This document shows, piece after piece, positions 43,227-55,015 of a stretch of DNA of 64,000 nucleotides (within the stretch, counting starts at the first letter, position 1; each line of letters starts with the position of its first letter). This DNA comes from Liquidambar formosana (lineage: Eukaryota; Streptophyta; Magnoliopsida; Saxifragales; Altingiaceae). The stretch covers positions 45,938,388 to 46,002,387 of the forward strand of contig CM077821.1 in the NCBI GenBank assembly GCA_039720395.1, read 5' to 3'. The notes beneath the pieces are model-generated. The model worked only from the letters and a program-made list of their open reading frames with translations. It searched no databases and was not told where the DNA came from. The translations under genes were made by a program, and so were the position numbers.

Positions 43227-43950
43227 GGCCAGACTAATGGTGATGCGTGGCAGTGGTCTAAATTTCCCTTTTTTGAAATCTTTTCTTAGGATTTCGTAAA
43301 TAATACCCATTGAGATTAGATTTGAATGTGGGTTTTGGGCCAAATTCAACATTCAAATCTCATCTAGAATTTTGCAAATCCCATCTTTAGTTCTTTAAAG
43401 AAGGTAAATTAGCATATACAAAATTTGAAATTTCATCCCTAACCCAAATCCTGCCCAAAAATTTTGCATCCAAATGCACCCTAACCAAAATTCAAAATTC
43501 AAAATTCAAAATTCAAAAAATAACTCAATTTGTTAGTTAAACTAATTTACTATGCTATGATTTTTTTTTAGGTCTATTATTTAAGATCCAACGTTAATTA
43601 GATTGGTTAGGTAATGGAACCAAATCAACTCAAGAACCCACTATTCAATTATTTACATATTACTATTCATTTATCACACTTGAGCGCGTACAAGGGATAG
43701 CTTCTTTTATACAGGGAAGAGTGAAGAATAACCCCTTCCTCCGTCCATGTTCATGTGGGCCGGTTCTTAAATTGCTGAAATTGATGCTCGTTTAGAATTT
43801 TTTCTTAAATTTAACATTTCAAATGATATGATAACATAACTACTCAGAACTTTACGAAGCTATCCCTCGGTTTGAGAAAACAAAAATGAATAAGGAAAGA
43901 TAGTATCATGTAAGTGTCCATGGGCGGTGGTGGGGTGGTAGCGGCCAGAC

Positions 43951-44718
43951 CAGGGATGGACCTACACTTAGGCCTGGGGTGGCCATGGTCTCTCCTTACG
44001 TCCAAAAAATTGTGTTGATAAAGTATTGTTTGGTGACCAGATTTGAAGCTAATACCAAAAAAAGGTATTACCTGTTAACTTGTTACATATGGATTATCAA
44101 CTTATTATGAAATGACTACTAATGGGTTTGGTTTTGGTATTATATTGCTAAATGGTCACCAAAACGTAATTTACTAGTTACAGTTTTTTAGGCACAATCT
44201 AAGAATGGTCCCTCCGAATCAGCACAATGGTTCCTCACATGATCTCTTAAAAGTCAAATAGGTAACTTATACTCAATGATAAAAAGCTAGAATTAATATA
44301 TACAAAAGGTAAAATATCTAAAATAATTAACAAAAAACAAACACCTTCTCCTATCGATCGTATTAACTCTTTTTTTTTTTTAATTGTTTTTTATTTTAAA
44401 TGTTAGATTTACCCCAAATTTCTATCAAACAAATCATTGAGCATATTAAAGGATAACGGTTGGCAGAAAACATCTTACCGGAGGAAATTATTTTGTTTTT
44501 TTGTTTTATTTTTTGGTATTGTTTTGTTTTGTTTTTTTTGTTTTGTTTTTTTTGTCATGGTTTTAAAGAAGTATAAGTAAGGTCAAGTCATTTACCTTCC
44601 ATTCAATGTATTAATATATTTAATCTTGAATCTTAATATAGTTTTCATACTTGAAAGGTAAAATTTTTATTACTCATACTTTGGCTACCCCTGAGATAAA
44701 ATCCTGGTTCCGTCCCTG
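43951..44718. mobile_element. hAT-like element, 768 bp
   Basis: Ends CAGGGATGGACC and GGTTCCGTCCCTG. Same 8-bp target duplication GGCCAGAC at 43943-43950 and 44719-44726 as the element 1 kb upstream, and partly related interior (AATACCnAAAAAAGGTAT words). No transposase frame. Confidence 0.78.
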
Positions 44719-44898
44719 GGCCAGACTGATGGTGAAATGCTATTCGTTTAGAATTTTTGGGATATATCACTGTTAGTTACAAAGTGTTGACCCAACTTAT
44801 CATAATTATATTATCTTTTTTAATTGGTAATGCGTAATTACTAATTAGATAATCCATCAATCTAGAGTTGCGAGGAAAAAATAAAAAAATAAAAAAAA

Positions 44899-45010
44899 TT
44901 GAAGGAAGTTGTGAAAATCTTCAACGGCTAACGTGGCTGATATCGTCTCATAATTCAGTGCTTGATCTGAGATACATGCATGGTATCATCTGACCATTCA
45001 AGCATTTGAC
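44899..45010 (+). promoter_or_regulatory. Relict GSTU promoter block upstream of the exon-1-less copy
   Basis: Homologous to 36905-37030 and 38785-38910 (AACGTGGCTGATATCnTCyCA, CTGACCATTCAAGCATTTG). It no longer stands in front of an exon 1. Confidence 0.55.
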
Positions 45011-46000
45011 TTGTGAGCCCTTCGAGGGACATCTCACCTAAATATTCCAGTTATTTATAAACCATTTCCTGACCATTCAGGGAGTTTGCCATGAGCCCTC
45101 TTTTTTTCTGTTTTTATTTTTTTGCTAATAAGCCCTTCCTTTGGTTGGTTGTCATCTCTAGCATGAGTTTTGAAATATGTCCTTGACCAATTTTAATTTG
45201 CGAAGGACTAATGTGCAAATTCCATCTCCCAAATTTCAGGTTCTTATCAAATGAGAATTTATGTCTAAGCCAAACTACAAGGATTTTAAATTCAAATTTA
45301 TGACAATTGGCCACATATCGGAGAAGAACTTCAGTACCACCATTACATATACCATGCTAGATTGTACTGACCTGGTACAACATAGGAAAATGCAAAATTA
45401 TCCTACTCTTTTGTTCAAATCCTCTTACCTAGGAATGTTACAGCCACCACATCAGCCCACTAAGAATAATTGTTTTTAAAATTATATATTTGATTGGTTA
45501 CCCAGCTACTATGTCATTTGAGGAAAAAAGATTTAGGCAAAAATGTTGGACAATATAGCATTAATCTTACAGCCTAATAAAATCACAGAGAAAGGGAATG
45601 CATATCAAACTCTTGGTCAAAGAAAGGGTAATATGCGCAAAAGAGAAATTTTAGTCAACTTAACTACCTATAAGACATAAATAAATCCAACATTTCCTTG
45701 TTCAGTGTATCTATGAAGTCCATGTGTCACGCTCGTGGCTCAATCAAATGGTCAATCTCAGAGCCATAAGATTGAAATTAACCTTGATATCATGCACTCT
45801 GTCACGCTTCTGGTTGTCCCAATCATGACAAAATAGCCAGGAAAAAAATTAAAATTTTCATCACATAAAACCTAACCTTTAAATTCTTTATTTTAAAAAC
45901 CGTTTTCAGAAACTTATTATCAGGAAGCAATGAGAAATTTTATGTTTCCTGTATAAAATAAAATAAAACTGAGAATATTAAGCTTATTTCTTGTTTTTAG

Positions 46001-46354
46001 TGTTTTCCTGCACTTTGGAAAGCCTATTGGAGCCCAGAGGAAGAACGAGAGAAAGCCGTGGAAGATGCATTTGAGCTGCTGAAAATACTGGAGAATGAGG
46101 TCAAGGATAAAAAGTTCTTTGGAGGAGAGACTATTGGATTGGTAGACATCATTGCTTGCTTCATCGCCTTTTGGGTCGGACTCATTCAAGAAGCAGTAGG
46201 AATTGATTTATTGACAAGAGAGAAATTTCCCATACTATTCAATTGGATTGATGAGTTCCTCTGCTGCAGTGTTATCAAGGAAAATCTGCCTCCCAGAGAT
46301 AAACTACTCGCCTTTTTCAAAGCTCGCTTTGAAGCCGCCTCCGCTGCCAAATAA
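46001..46354 (+). pseudogene. GSTU exon 2 without exon 1 (intact frame and acceptor)
   Basis: An open exon 2 encoding 117 residues ([10 protein letters not shown] to stop at 46354) with an intact pyrimidine-rich acceptor TTGTTTTTAG at 45991-46000. No exon 1 exists between 42498 and 46000. Upstream sequence jumps near 45640 from proximal promoter (matching about 39300) to intron (matching about 41005 in copy 7). A deletion removed exon 1, the core promoter and part of the intron. Closest to copy 7. It cannot make a GST alone, since the glutathione-binding domain is missing. Confidence 0.9.
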
Positions 46355-47820
46355 ATAACTCAACCATGCCATAAACCAACAATCTTATGTTTATGTATGC
46401 CCATAGTTATCTTTCCATTTTGTTGCTAAGTCTATTTGAGAATTTCTGTACTAGTTTCTATACCTATAACAAAAATGAATGAATAAAGATTTGTCCCAGC
46501 ATGGAGTACACACGCTTTCTGAGTTGGACCCTGATGTTTTTGAGTTGGCTTAAGTGTAATGATTTGGGTTTAATTGAAAGCATGTTAGATCTCATGGGCA
46601 CCTCCCTATCAATTGATTTTTTTTTTTTTTTTTGGAATATCAGGAGGTTTCAAATGCTTTGCACCTAACTAATTCTCCTGAGTATATGCAGTCCCCTCGT
46701 CTTACATGCACTAGGTAATTACAGGATAAAGTCCATGAAAATAACCTTAAGGGAAGAGTGGTGAGAGTTGAACCCAAGTAGAGGATTCTGTTTGAAAAGA
46801 TGAGGATGGACCCTCATCAATTTTTTGTCAATAATGTCGAGGGGATAAACTCCATTGTCTAAGTCGTCAAAGCATATTGTCCTAGAGGAAAACTGTCATT
46901 TAGTTCTTACCACAACATACATCTATTCGGTTGAAACGAGGCCAATCTTATATATATAGTTTTTATCATCCTACGAGTTTATCTATGGTTGAAGTTGAAA
47001 TCAAAGCGCCAAAATTTTTGACCAATTTCTGATCAGTCTTTGGCATCATTGGTCAATACACCAGACGGCTCTCCTCAAGATGAGAATGAGGGCGATGGAC
47101 TCGAAAATGAAGGCCGGTATGGGTGGTTATGGAGTAGAATGACAAATTCCAATCAAATTTTGTTTTTCACGAGCTGTTTGGATCATAGTGGGATTGATAT
47201 TGCACTTGGGCCCCACATGAGTACCTTGTCTGATGGACTGGAAGTCAATAGTAATCAAATTTCTGATGGGCTTAGCCGTGAAGGGGAATGAGGGTCATCT
47301 TTTGATGCTGGTCTTTATGACGGGCCTAGTTATGGGATTGGAGTATGCTTAAATGTGTCCATCCATATTAACACCGGCTAGGCTGAAGCTTCAAATTAAT
47401 AAGTTTTATTTACTTTAAAATTTTGTTTCATTGTATTTCTTGCGTTATTTTTTGTTTATTGGGATGATTTTTCAGAATTGATCATGATTTTTACACCAAC
47501 TGTATGATGGTTTTGCTTGGTTGTTATATCTTGGTTGGCTGTTCTGTTTGTTTGACCTCCAATTGGTTCTTGTGGCCGGCCTGGTGTTTTCGTTTGCCTT
47601 TACATTATGGTCTGGCGTTTTCCTCTGGATATGACATTGTTGTTCTTCCTTCATATAAGTACAAAAAATAAAAATATAAGGCGAAGAAGAAGAGGGTGTG
47701 AATGTGTGATTATATAATAATTATATATTAGTTTAATCAATGGGGCCAAAGCTGCCAACCAAATCGATTATTTCTTTAATGCAGGGGATCAAAGAAAACT
47801 AATCGTCATGCTCCTCCCTC
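46355..47820. other. Intergenic region upstream of GSTU copy 8
   Basis: 3' flank of the orphan exon, then unassigned sequence. 47040-47291 holds an 83-codon open frame with no recognisable domain, followed by a T-rich 3'-UTR-like stretch ending in an A-rich run near 47660-47680. This could be a retroposon 3' end but I cannot show it. 47715-47804 is upstream sequence that recurs at 50441-50540. Confidence 0.45.
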
Positions 47821-47828
47821 TATAAGAA
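47821..47828 (+). promoter_or_regulatory. TATA box, gene at 47905
   Basis: TATAAGAA in the context GCTCCTCCCTC, 84 bp before the ATG. The usual GGCATCAA that follows in other genes is deleted here. Confidence 0.7.
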
Positions 47829-47904
47829 GGAGGAAGAACCCAACATCCAAGCTGCACAAAGCGCTACTCTTTGCGAGTCCAAGTACCAAGTAGTGATATA
47901 ATTA

Positions 47905-49609
47905 ATGGGTGAAGAAGTGAAGTTGTTTGGGGTGTGGAGCAGCCCTTATAGTCGCAGAGTAGAGATTGCTCTAAAGCTGAAAGGTGTTCAGTATGAATAC
48001 ATAGAAGAAGATATCAAGAACAAGAGTCCTTTGCTTCTCGAATATAACCCAGTTCACAAGAAGATTCCGGTGCTCGTACACAACGGAAAACCAATTGCAG
48101 AGTCGCTTGTTATTCTTGAATACATAGAAGAGACCTGGAAAGGCAATCCCATATTGCCTGAAGATCCATACGAGAAAGCCATGGCACGTTTCTGGGCTAA
48201 GTTCATGGATGAGAAGGTATAAAGCATTCTTTCGTTTTCTCTAAATTTTTAATTTTTCTGAGTTTTAGTATCAAATCATGCTATGTTTTTTCAAACTTCT
48301 CTAGCTTCTGGCCATCTCTACTGTTTAGTCGGTTAAACGTATGTGATCAGGCTTTGGCCTCTCGTCTTGCTGGTCCTGAGACCAAGAATTATAGGTGATC
48401 TTGGTCAACTAGATACCTTAATTACAATCATATCATTCCCACATCAATCGGAAATTATGAGTTGCCGGAGAATGAAACAATTTAGCATTTTTTCATAAAC
48501 CAGCATAAAAAGACGATGTTCCACAATATATAGTGTTAAAATGGAACTGGGCTCTCTGAAATTGTACAAGGTCGTTGGCTTGAAAATTTCGTATTCAACA
48601 CACCATAAGTGAAGCTATTTAGGTTTAGGTCAAGATCAGCTCGATAAAAGACTTGATAAACAAATCAAGTTCAAACTTTATTTTTGAGTTCATCAATATA
48701 TTCGACTCAGTTCAAGTACAATATTTGCTAGTTTATTAAGTACATTGATAATTAAAATAATCAAACTACTTGAGTTTGAGCAGCCTACTATTCAGCTCGA
48801 CCTGTTTGGTTTACAGTCTCAATCATACCCTTTTGGTAATTTGGCATTTAGGCCAGACCAGTTGGGCCAAGTCATAGTGCTGTGGGGGATTCCCCCTTCG
48901 GCAGAACAAGGCGGCTTTAGTGTTGTGGATAGAGATGGACGCGAATATTGGAAGGCAGATGATAAAGGTAGTTTTCACTTTTGAATGAGTCAGAAGTCCG
49001 GTCACCATTTGAGGTTGATTTTGATATTAACTAAGTGTAAGACATGGATTGAATTAATCCAACATTTCTTTTTTCACTGCGTCTAAAAGTCTCTGTGTCA
49101 CTCTCATTGCTGATGGCTCTCTAATTGTCAATTGATGAGCCACTAGATTGAAAATATTACACTCCTCCGTCACACTTACCCCCCAATCACGACAAGATAA
49201 CCCGGGAAGAAGATAATTATTTCACATAAAACCCAAGTTTATTTCTTGTTTTTAGTGTCTACCTGCGATTGGGAACGCCTTCCGGAGCGTACAGAAGGAA
49301 GGGGAGAATGCCACAGAAGAAGCATATGAGCATCTGAAAACACTAGAGAATGAGCTCAAGGATAAGAGGTTCTTTGGAGGAGAGACCATTGGAATGGTAG
49401 ACATCGCTGCTAGCATGATTGCCTCTTGGGTTGGAATTGTTCAAGAAGCAGGAGGACTGGAGTTTTTGACAAGAGAGAAATTTCCCATATTATCCAAATG
49501 GATCGATGAGTTCCTCAGCTGCAGTGTCATCGAGGAAAGTCTGCCTCCCAGAGATAAACTACTCGCCTTTTTCAGAGCTCGCTTTGCAGCCTCCACTGCT
49601 CCCAAATAA
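47905..49609 (+). CDS. GSTU: Tau-class glutathione S-transferase, copy 8
   Basis: Exons 47905-48216 and 49256-49609, GT-AG phase-0 intron of 1039 bp; 221 aa. Starts [11 protein letters not shown]; the motif W-S-S-P-Y-S has Ser13, with Lys40, Ile54 and Glu66-Ser67 present. Exon 2 is distinctive: [27 protein letters not shown] and V-I-E-E-S-L-P replace the usual residues, so its substrate pocket is likely the most individual of the set. It is the last gene of the array; a promoter remnant of a further copy lies at 50441-50540. Confidence 0.93.
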
Positions 49610-49932
49610 AATCGTCTATGGGCGATGTTATATGTGCTTATAAGAAAATCTATTACATAACAGCACCATCTTATGTTGGTGTAATGCCTTGTGGTTCTCT
49701 TTCCATTTTCTTGCAAGTGTATTGTTGGAGAAGTTCCATAGTAGTATTTTATTCCCAATCTTTTTGAGGGATTGGTGTGAAACATATATATGTATTAATT
49801 GGAGCCAGCAATTCAACAATGTTCTACATTTCATGCTTCATCTTTTGGTAAAAGTAGTTGCTATCAAATTCACTTGGTCAAATATCGGTAGTAACCCATA
49901 TGGGAAGAAGTGTAGATGATCGACAAAAGGCC

Positions 49933-50044
49933 ATAGCTTAAGAATTAGAGATCATGAGTTCGAATTTTTGCTCCCTCATTGATTAGCTATAGCTTAAGAA
50001 TTAGACATCATAAGTTTGAATTTTCGCTCCCTCATTGATTAGCT
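49933..50044. repeat. Tandem duplication, 2 x 56 bp
   Basis: Two units of 56 bp (49933-49988 and 49989-50044), each ATAGCTTAAGAATTAGA...TCGCTCCCTCATTGATTAGCT with a few differences. The first has GAGTTCGAAT, which resembles a pol III B box. Confidence 0.8.
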
Positions 50045-50440
50045 ATCAAATGCACAGACTTGCAGCTGGTTCGGGTAGCAAGCCCATGAACTTTTCAGCA
50101 ATTAAGCTAGGATTGGGATCACCTTAAGGATTGAACGAAGGATAATTCTAGCGAGCAGATGAATGAAACTTTCTAGCAGGGAGTAGACTGAAAAGTATTT
50201 CATCTGTTTCATGTATATCACCCTCTTCATATGACCTCTGCATTCACTTTTGCATTGCCAAAAATTATAATCAAAAGGATAGCCTCATGGAGCCTGTGAC
50301 CATTATGGGCATAGCCCATAATATTAAATTTTAAAAAGTGGAAGATCATTACAATCAGAGTGATAGAATAATATATGAAATATTGATATATGGGAGATGA
50401 TTGAGTGCAGTACATCTGAAATGGTCTGCACTTGAAATTT

Positions 50441-50540
50441 TCGTATATTATATTACATACATAAATTTATATTAATCAATGGGCTAAATCAACAAGCCAA
50501 ATCTATCATTTCTTTAATGTTTGGAATCAAAGAAAATTAA
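50441..50540 (+). repeat. Orphan fragment of a GSTU promoter
   Basis: Homologous to 47715-47804 upstream of copy 8 (TTAATCAATGGG, CAACnAAATC, ATTTCTTTAATG, GGATCAAAGAAAA), but not followed by a TATA box or exon 1. Marks a lost or never completed duplication at the array end. Confidence 0.65.
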
Positions 50541-50682
50541 AGTAATACATATCAGCTTGGTAGTTTTGGCCGGCATAAGCCCATCCAAAAAAAAAAAAAT
50601 CATAAAAGGGATCATTCATAATAGTAATAATATATGGTAATTATAGATTTCATGGATTGAAAGGGTAAGTCCGAACTTCTGA

Positions 50683-51788
50683 TCAGTGCTTGTTGAAGCT
50701 TGGCTCCTTGACGATGGTGACAGGGCAAGCGGCATGGGTCATCACATAGTTGGTCACACTTCCCAACAATATCCTGTTTTGTCAAATACCCAGAACAAAA
50801 ACACAACCATATATTATAAGTCCAGTACAGAGAGAGAGAGACCCTGTCTCTTGTGGAAGATAACATGGATTTATATACTCCTCTGTTTCAATTTAAACAT
50901 CCCTTTGAAATAACACGTTTTTTTAAGTAATTTTATTAAATGTTTTAAAATCATTATTTAAGTTTTAAAATTATAACTTTGCCTTCAAAGATACAAAACA
51001 TTAGAAACAAAACATTAGAAAGGGAGAAAAAACTTTTTTAAAGGCAATTTAGGAAATTTAACGAAAGAAAAAAAAAATCTTTTAACATTTTAAATGTGAC
51101 AATTTTTTTTTTTTTCCTTTTTGATGAAGATCTGGATTTTATAAATGATCAAATTATCAAAATTGAGATCAATAAGAAAAAGGTCCCTGACACAGGCAAG
51201 GACATCTTCCATCCAAACACATAAATCCTCAAGAAATCTAGCTTTAAATTGAAACGGAGGGAGTATATAATACGGAGTAATACATACATTATAATAATAA
51301 GTAGATAAATGAAAATACCTTTGAATAGTACTAAGGCCTCTGCTTCCCATAACCAAAGAGTCCAGCTTCAGATCTTCAACGGCTTCACAGAGCTTCTCTC
51401 TCGGGTCTCCCCAGTACAGTTTCGTAACTATGGTCGCCTACAATTTTTCATATTTCATTTTAAACCCCAATATATTATATAAATTAAATTAAATTTAAAA
51501 ACAAAAACCAAAAAACAAATATACAAAAACAAAACAAAACAACGGAGGACCCAAAAAGAACACTCTTGAGATACCCCCATCGTTAATAAAATATTTAAAT
51601 AAATAAAAAAAGAACCATAAAAAATCAGGGGAAAAAAAACCTCTTTCTGCCTGGAAGCAGTGTCGAGCATATCGAGAACTTCCATATCGGTCTGGACATC
51701 GTATTTTTTCATAACCTCCGGTTCACGGAACTCCGACAACGGAATCAAAGCTGCAATACCCAGATAAGATCAGATCAGAAAGTAACAG

Positions 51789-51857
<69 letters not shown>

Positions 51858-52065
51858 GTTGATGTGGGGTTGGGATGAAGGAAAACTTACGGGAACCGGA
51901 CTTAGCCCAGAGATGACTGCGAGACTCGTCGAGGGAGTTGGGTTTAATATGAATGATGAAAAGGGTGTCGCCTTTGTCAAGCAGATTTTCAATTGCCCAA
52001 TTGAGCGCGTTCTTGCTGCTCTTGGAGAAATCCATGGCCACCCCCATCTTCCTATCCTTCGGCAT
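50683..52065 (-). CDS. Universal stress protein (USP-A domain), 164 aa
   Basis: Four exons on the minus strand: 52065-51891, 51750-51641, 51437-51319 and 50773-50683, all GT-AG; total 495 nt with stop. Starts [20 protein letters not shown], the beta-1/Walker-like start of plant USPs. It continues through SGSPLIPLSEF and [13 protein letters not shown], and ends with the nucleotide-binding motif G-S-R-G-L-(x8)-L-G-S-V followed by [16 protein letters not shown]. The G-2x-G-9x-G-S pattern indicates the ATP-binding type. From memory it closely resembles Arabidopsis At3g53990, a small cytosolic USP linked to redox and stress tolerance. Intron 1 contains an AT/AG microsatellite. It is convergent with the GST array and unrelated to it in sequence. 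Confidence 0.95.
51789..51854. repeat. Compound microsatellite (AT)13(AG)20 in USP intron 1
   Basis: Thirteen AT units (51789-51814) run directly into twenty AG units (51815-51854), 35 bp from the intron 1 donor. Likely highly polymorphic. Confidence 0.95.
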
Positions 52066-52236
52066 TTTCTCTCTCTTTCTCTCTACTCTTCTTCTTCCAA
52101 TTCTAGGGTTTTTCTCACAAACACCAGAAAAACAAGTTTGTCTTTAGACTGTGTATGTAACTTCCAAAAAGGAGAACCAGATTCTCGCAAAACAGAAATT
52201 TTGGGTGTTTGGATAGAGAAGAGGACTAAACTTTAA

Positions 52237-52245
52237 ATTTATATA
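52237..52245 (-). promoter_or_regulatory. Probable TATA box of the USP gene
   Basis: On the minus strand this reads TATATAAAT, about 172 bp before the ATG. The leader between contains GA-rich runs, common in plant 5' UTRs. Confidence 0.6.
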
Positions 52246-54124
52246 GTATAGAAGAAGAAGACAAATTCGCAATAAAAAAGGGGGTTCGGGTCATATCCAT
52301 ATTCTGGCTTGGTCTCGTTGAATCTGGGCCGTCCATGTCATATCTAAGGGGACCACCAAAAAACGTGTCCATCCGGGAAATGCTCTGCTGGCATGCCTAC
52401 GGTTTGAAGCGTCGCGTGAAGGAATGTCAATTGCTTTTCATTCCGTTTGTTCTCCTCTGATCTCTCTCTCTTTCACGCAATCCGATGTGATCTGCACTGG
52501 CATGTGACCCTCACGTGTTCAATGCATAATACTCTTTTTCCCAATCGTATTTTCACACCTTTTTTCTTTTTTTGGTGAAATTCATATCCCTCGTATCTTA
52601 TTTTTATACATATTTATTCACTTTCTGCCTGCACACATTAAAAAAATAATAACAATAATAATTTTTTTTATATTTTTATTAATATAGTCATTTCATTAAA
52701 AATGACTCGCCTTTTTCTTTCCCTCATCGATCTGTCCAAAAAATATGAATAAAAAGTGAAAATAAGGTTCTTTAATCACTCATTTTGGCCTTCATCTTTT
52801 CACTTCTCTCCTACCAAATACAAATTAAAAGACAAATAAGGCCAGTAATGTCCTATATGCCTTGCTTAATACCCTGATCCCGAACAAACTTAATTAGTGA
52901 TAAACGACTATCACGTGTGTCCTAAAATATAGATAAGTTCATTGTTCGACACAAGTATTCACACCGTGTACTTTATTTGGGTTGAGATCATATCAAGACT
53001 TTACATATCAAAGTCATTTTTTTCTTGCCTCCTTTTTTATTTTGATTTGAATCAATCTTCATTTGAATAGTTTTAAGTTTGAAGAGTATTAAGTAGAAAA
53101 TTCAACACTATTACGCACATGGTGGAAAAATGGAAGATTCAATTTCTTTAAAAAAATGGTTGATTTTTTCACAAGGAAATTTCAGAACAATTTGTACTCT
53201 TCTTTTTTGGCTGTGTGTATTATCAATTGAATGTTCTCAACTGATAAGCAACTTGTTGACCTTTTTCCAAAATTTGAAGTAAAGGCCAGAGCAGCTTCCC
53301 TTGTCTCTGTCATTGGTATGATAAGTGCCGACATATATGACTGTGATGATATATGATTAGCAGTCATTTACTAGTAAGTTAGTAGTTTACCTTATCATAT
53401 CCATTACGCACAATAACTTAAATAAATAAATAAATAAAAAACAATTAAATTAAAGTTCCTAAAATGTTTGTTCCTGCTCCAGTGCACTCATTGCAAAATA
53501 TCAACTATTATTATGATTAATTAAATAACGTAATATCAATAATAAGCAAAATAGATGATATTGCTAATGGAGCACCATTGTTTTTCCTTTTTTCTTTTCG
53601 TCTCTTTTGGGGTACATTAGAGCATAGCTCCATGTTGCTTGTGTCAGTCTTGTCTGCATTTTTTTTTTTCTTTTTGAATCCATGGAATGAGTGATCATGC
53701 AGGGAATGGCCAACCTGCCAACCTCAGAGGACATGGGCATGGCCAAGCCCATGAGAGAAGTTGAGAACAATACACTATTCTTAGACGAAAAGTGTTGAGG
53801 TTCATGGACAAATGTCAGCCATTGTCAGACGAATTGACAAAAGGCATGTGGCAGAAGTACATGGGCCATAATGGCACGATGCAACAATTGATAATTCATA
53901 GAGCTCAATATCCCAAATGGCTCGAAATCATATGGTCTATTCCACTCCTCTATACTGTCGATTATAATTATAATGTTGTTGGCCATTAACTGACGCATTA
54001 GAGTGGGCTTTTCATCCTTTTATTAAGGCAGCACATAACACATCGGACTGGTCGGGTGGGTCAAAATAATGAACATTCTGTTTCAGTCTAGGCCCAAACT
54101 TTGCTCATTGCCCAACACAGCCCA
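52246..54124. other. Region upstream of the USP gene, no further gene seen
   Basis: AT-rich non-coding sequence with short T runs and (AAAT)n near 53420. Open frames are short, lack conserved motifs and look random. Confidence 0.5.
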
Positions 54125-54133
54125 CTTAAAGAG

Positions 54134-54532
54134 GGGAACGGCTATTGCAACCCCCCATTCCTATAAGCCCACCCCCTATTCTTTAGGTTTTTAAGGTTTT
54201 ATGCAAAATATAAAATGTTTTTATGAAAACCGGTCATGATGTTCACTAGAAAACATCATTTTGAACAACTTTGCAAAAGAAAGTTTTTCCAAAATCTATC
54301 GTTTAAATATACTTTTTAACCATTTATAGCCTTTATTTCATTTTTGCCAAAAAGTCTACCTAAATGATAAATTTTGGAAAAACTTTCTTCTGCAAAGTTG
54401 TTCAAAATGATGTTTTCTAGTGGACATCATGGCCGGTTTTCATAAAAACTTTTTATATTTTGCATTAAACCTTAAAAACCTAAAGGATGAGGGGTGGGCT
54501 TATAGGAATGGGGGGTTGCAATAGCCGTTCCC
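54134..54532. mobile_element. Mutator-like MITE, 399 bp
   Basis: Ends GGGAACGGCTATTGCAACCC and its inverse at the right, with inverted homology extending through most of the element. Perfect 9-bp target duplication CTTAAAGAG at 54125-54133 and 54533-54541. Non-coding. The best-preserved member of the family in the window. Confidence 0.92.
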
Positions 54533-54594
54533 CTTAAAGAGCCCTAGCTTTGGGCTCGGTCCACCCAGCCCAAATTGACTTGTAATTTCTTTTA

Positions 54595-55004
54595 GGGCCC
54601 GGTTATTGCCACCCCTCAATTTGATCAGTGCCCCCCCCCTCTCCCCCAATTTGTTTTAGATTTTAAAGACTTTATGCAAAATATAAAAGGTTTTTACAAA
54701 AATCGGTCGAGTTATCTATTAGAAAACCTCATTTTAAACAACTTTACATTAAAAAAAAAATTTCAAAAATCTATTATTTAAGTAGGCTTTTTGGCCATTT
54801 ATAATTTCTATTTCATTTTTTGCCAAAAATTCTACATAAACAATAGATTTTAAAAAAACTTTCTTCTGTAAAGTTGTTAAAAATAATGTTTTCTAGTAGA
54901 TACAGTGGTCCGTTTTCATAAAAACCTTTTATATTTTGTATAAAATCTTAAAACCAAAAATAAATGGGGTGTTGATCAAATTGAGGGGTGGCAATAGCTG
55001 GGCG
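54595..55004. mobile_element. Mutator-like MITE, about 410 bp, second of a close pair
   Basis: Inverted ends share TATTGCCACCCCTCAATTTG. Flanked by the direct repeat AATTTCTTTTA (54584-54594 and 55005-55015); the target duplication is 9-11 bp, the exact edge being ambiguous. Interior words match 54134-54532 and 12733-13143. Only about 50 bp separate it from the previous element. Confidence 0.82.
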
Positions 55005-55015
55005 AATTTCTTTTA

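Larger units (their letters stand above)
42498..46000. other. Intergenic region with paired hAT insertions and a relict promoter
   Basis: The 3' flank of the orphan exon (42498-42894) is partly repeated at 43850-43950. Each copy is interrupted by a hAT-like element at the same point. 44899-45010 holds the GSTU promoter block and 45050-45630 the proximal upstream region. Intron-like sequence follows directly from about 45640, with exon 1 missing. A (TTCAAAA)n-like run lies near 43487-43520. No intact gene. Confidence 0.6.
49610..50682. other. 3' flank of GSTU copy 8 and end of the array
   Basis: Contains a 56-bp tandem duplication (49933-50044), a word block AACTTTTCAGCAATTAAGC that is also found downstream of other copies (35708, 42787), and a promoter remnant (50441-50540). 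No gene seen. Confidence 0.55.

Noticed and set aside
51856..52236. 126-codon open frame on the plus strand
   Set aside because: It is antisense to exon 1 and leader of the USP gene, whose minus-strand reading gives a full conserved protein.
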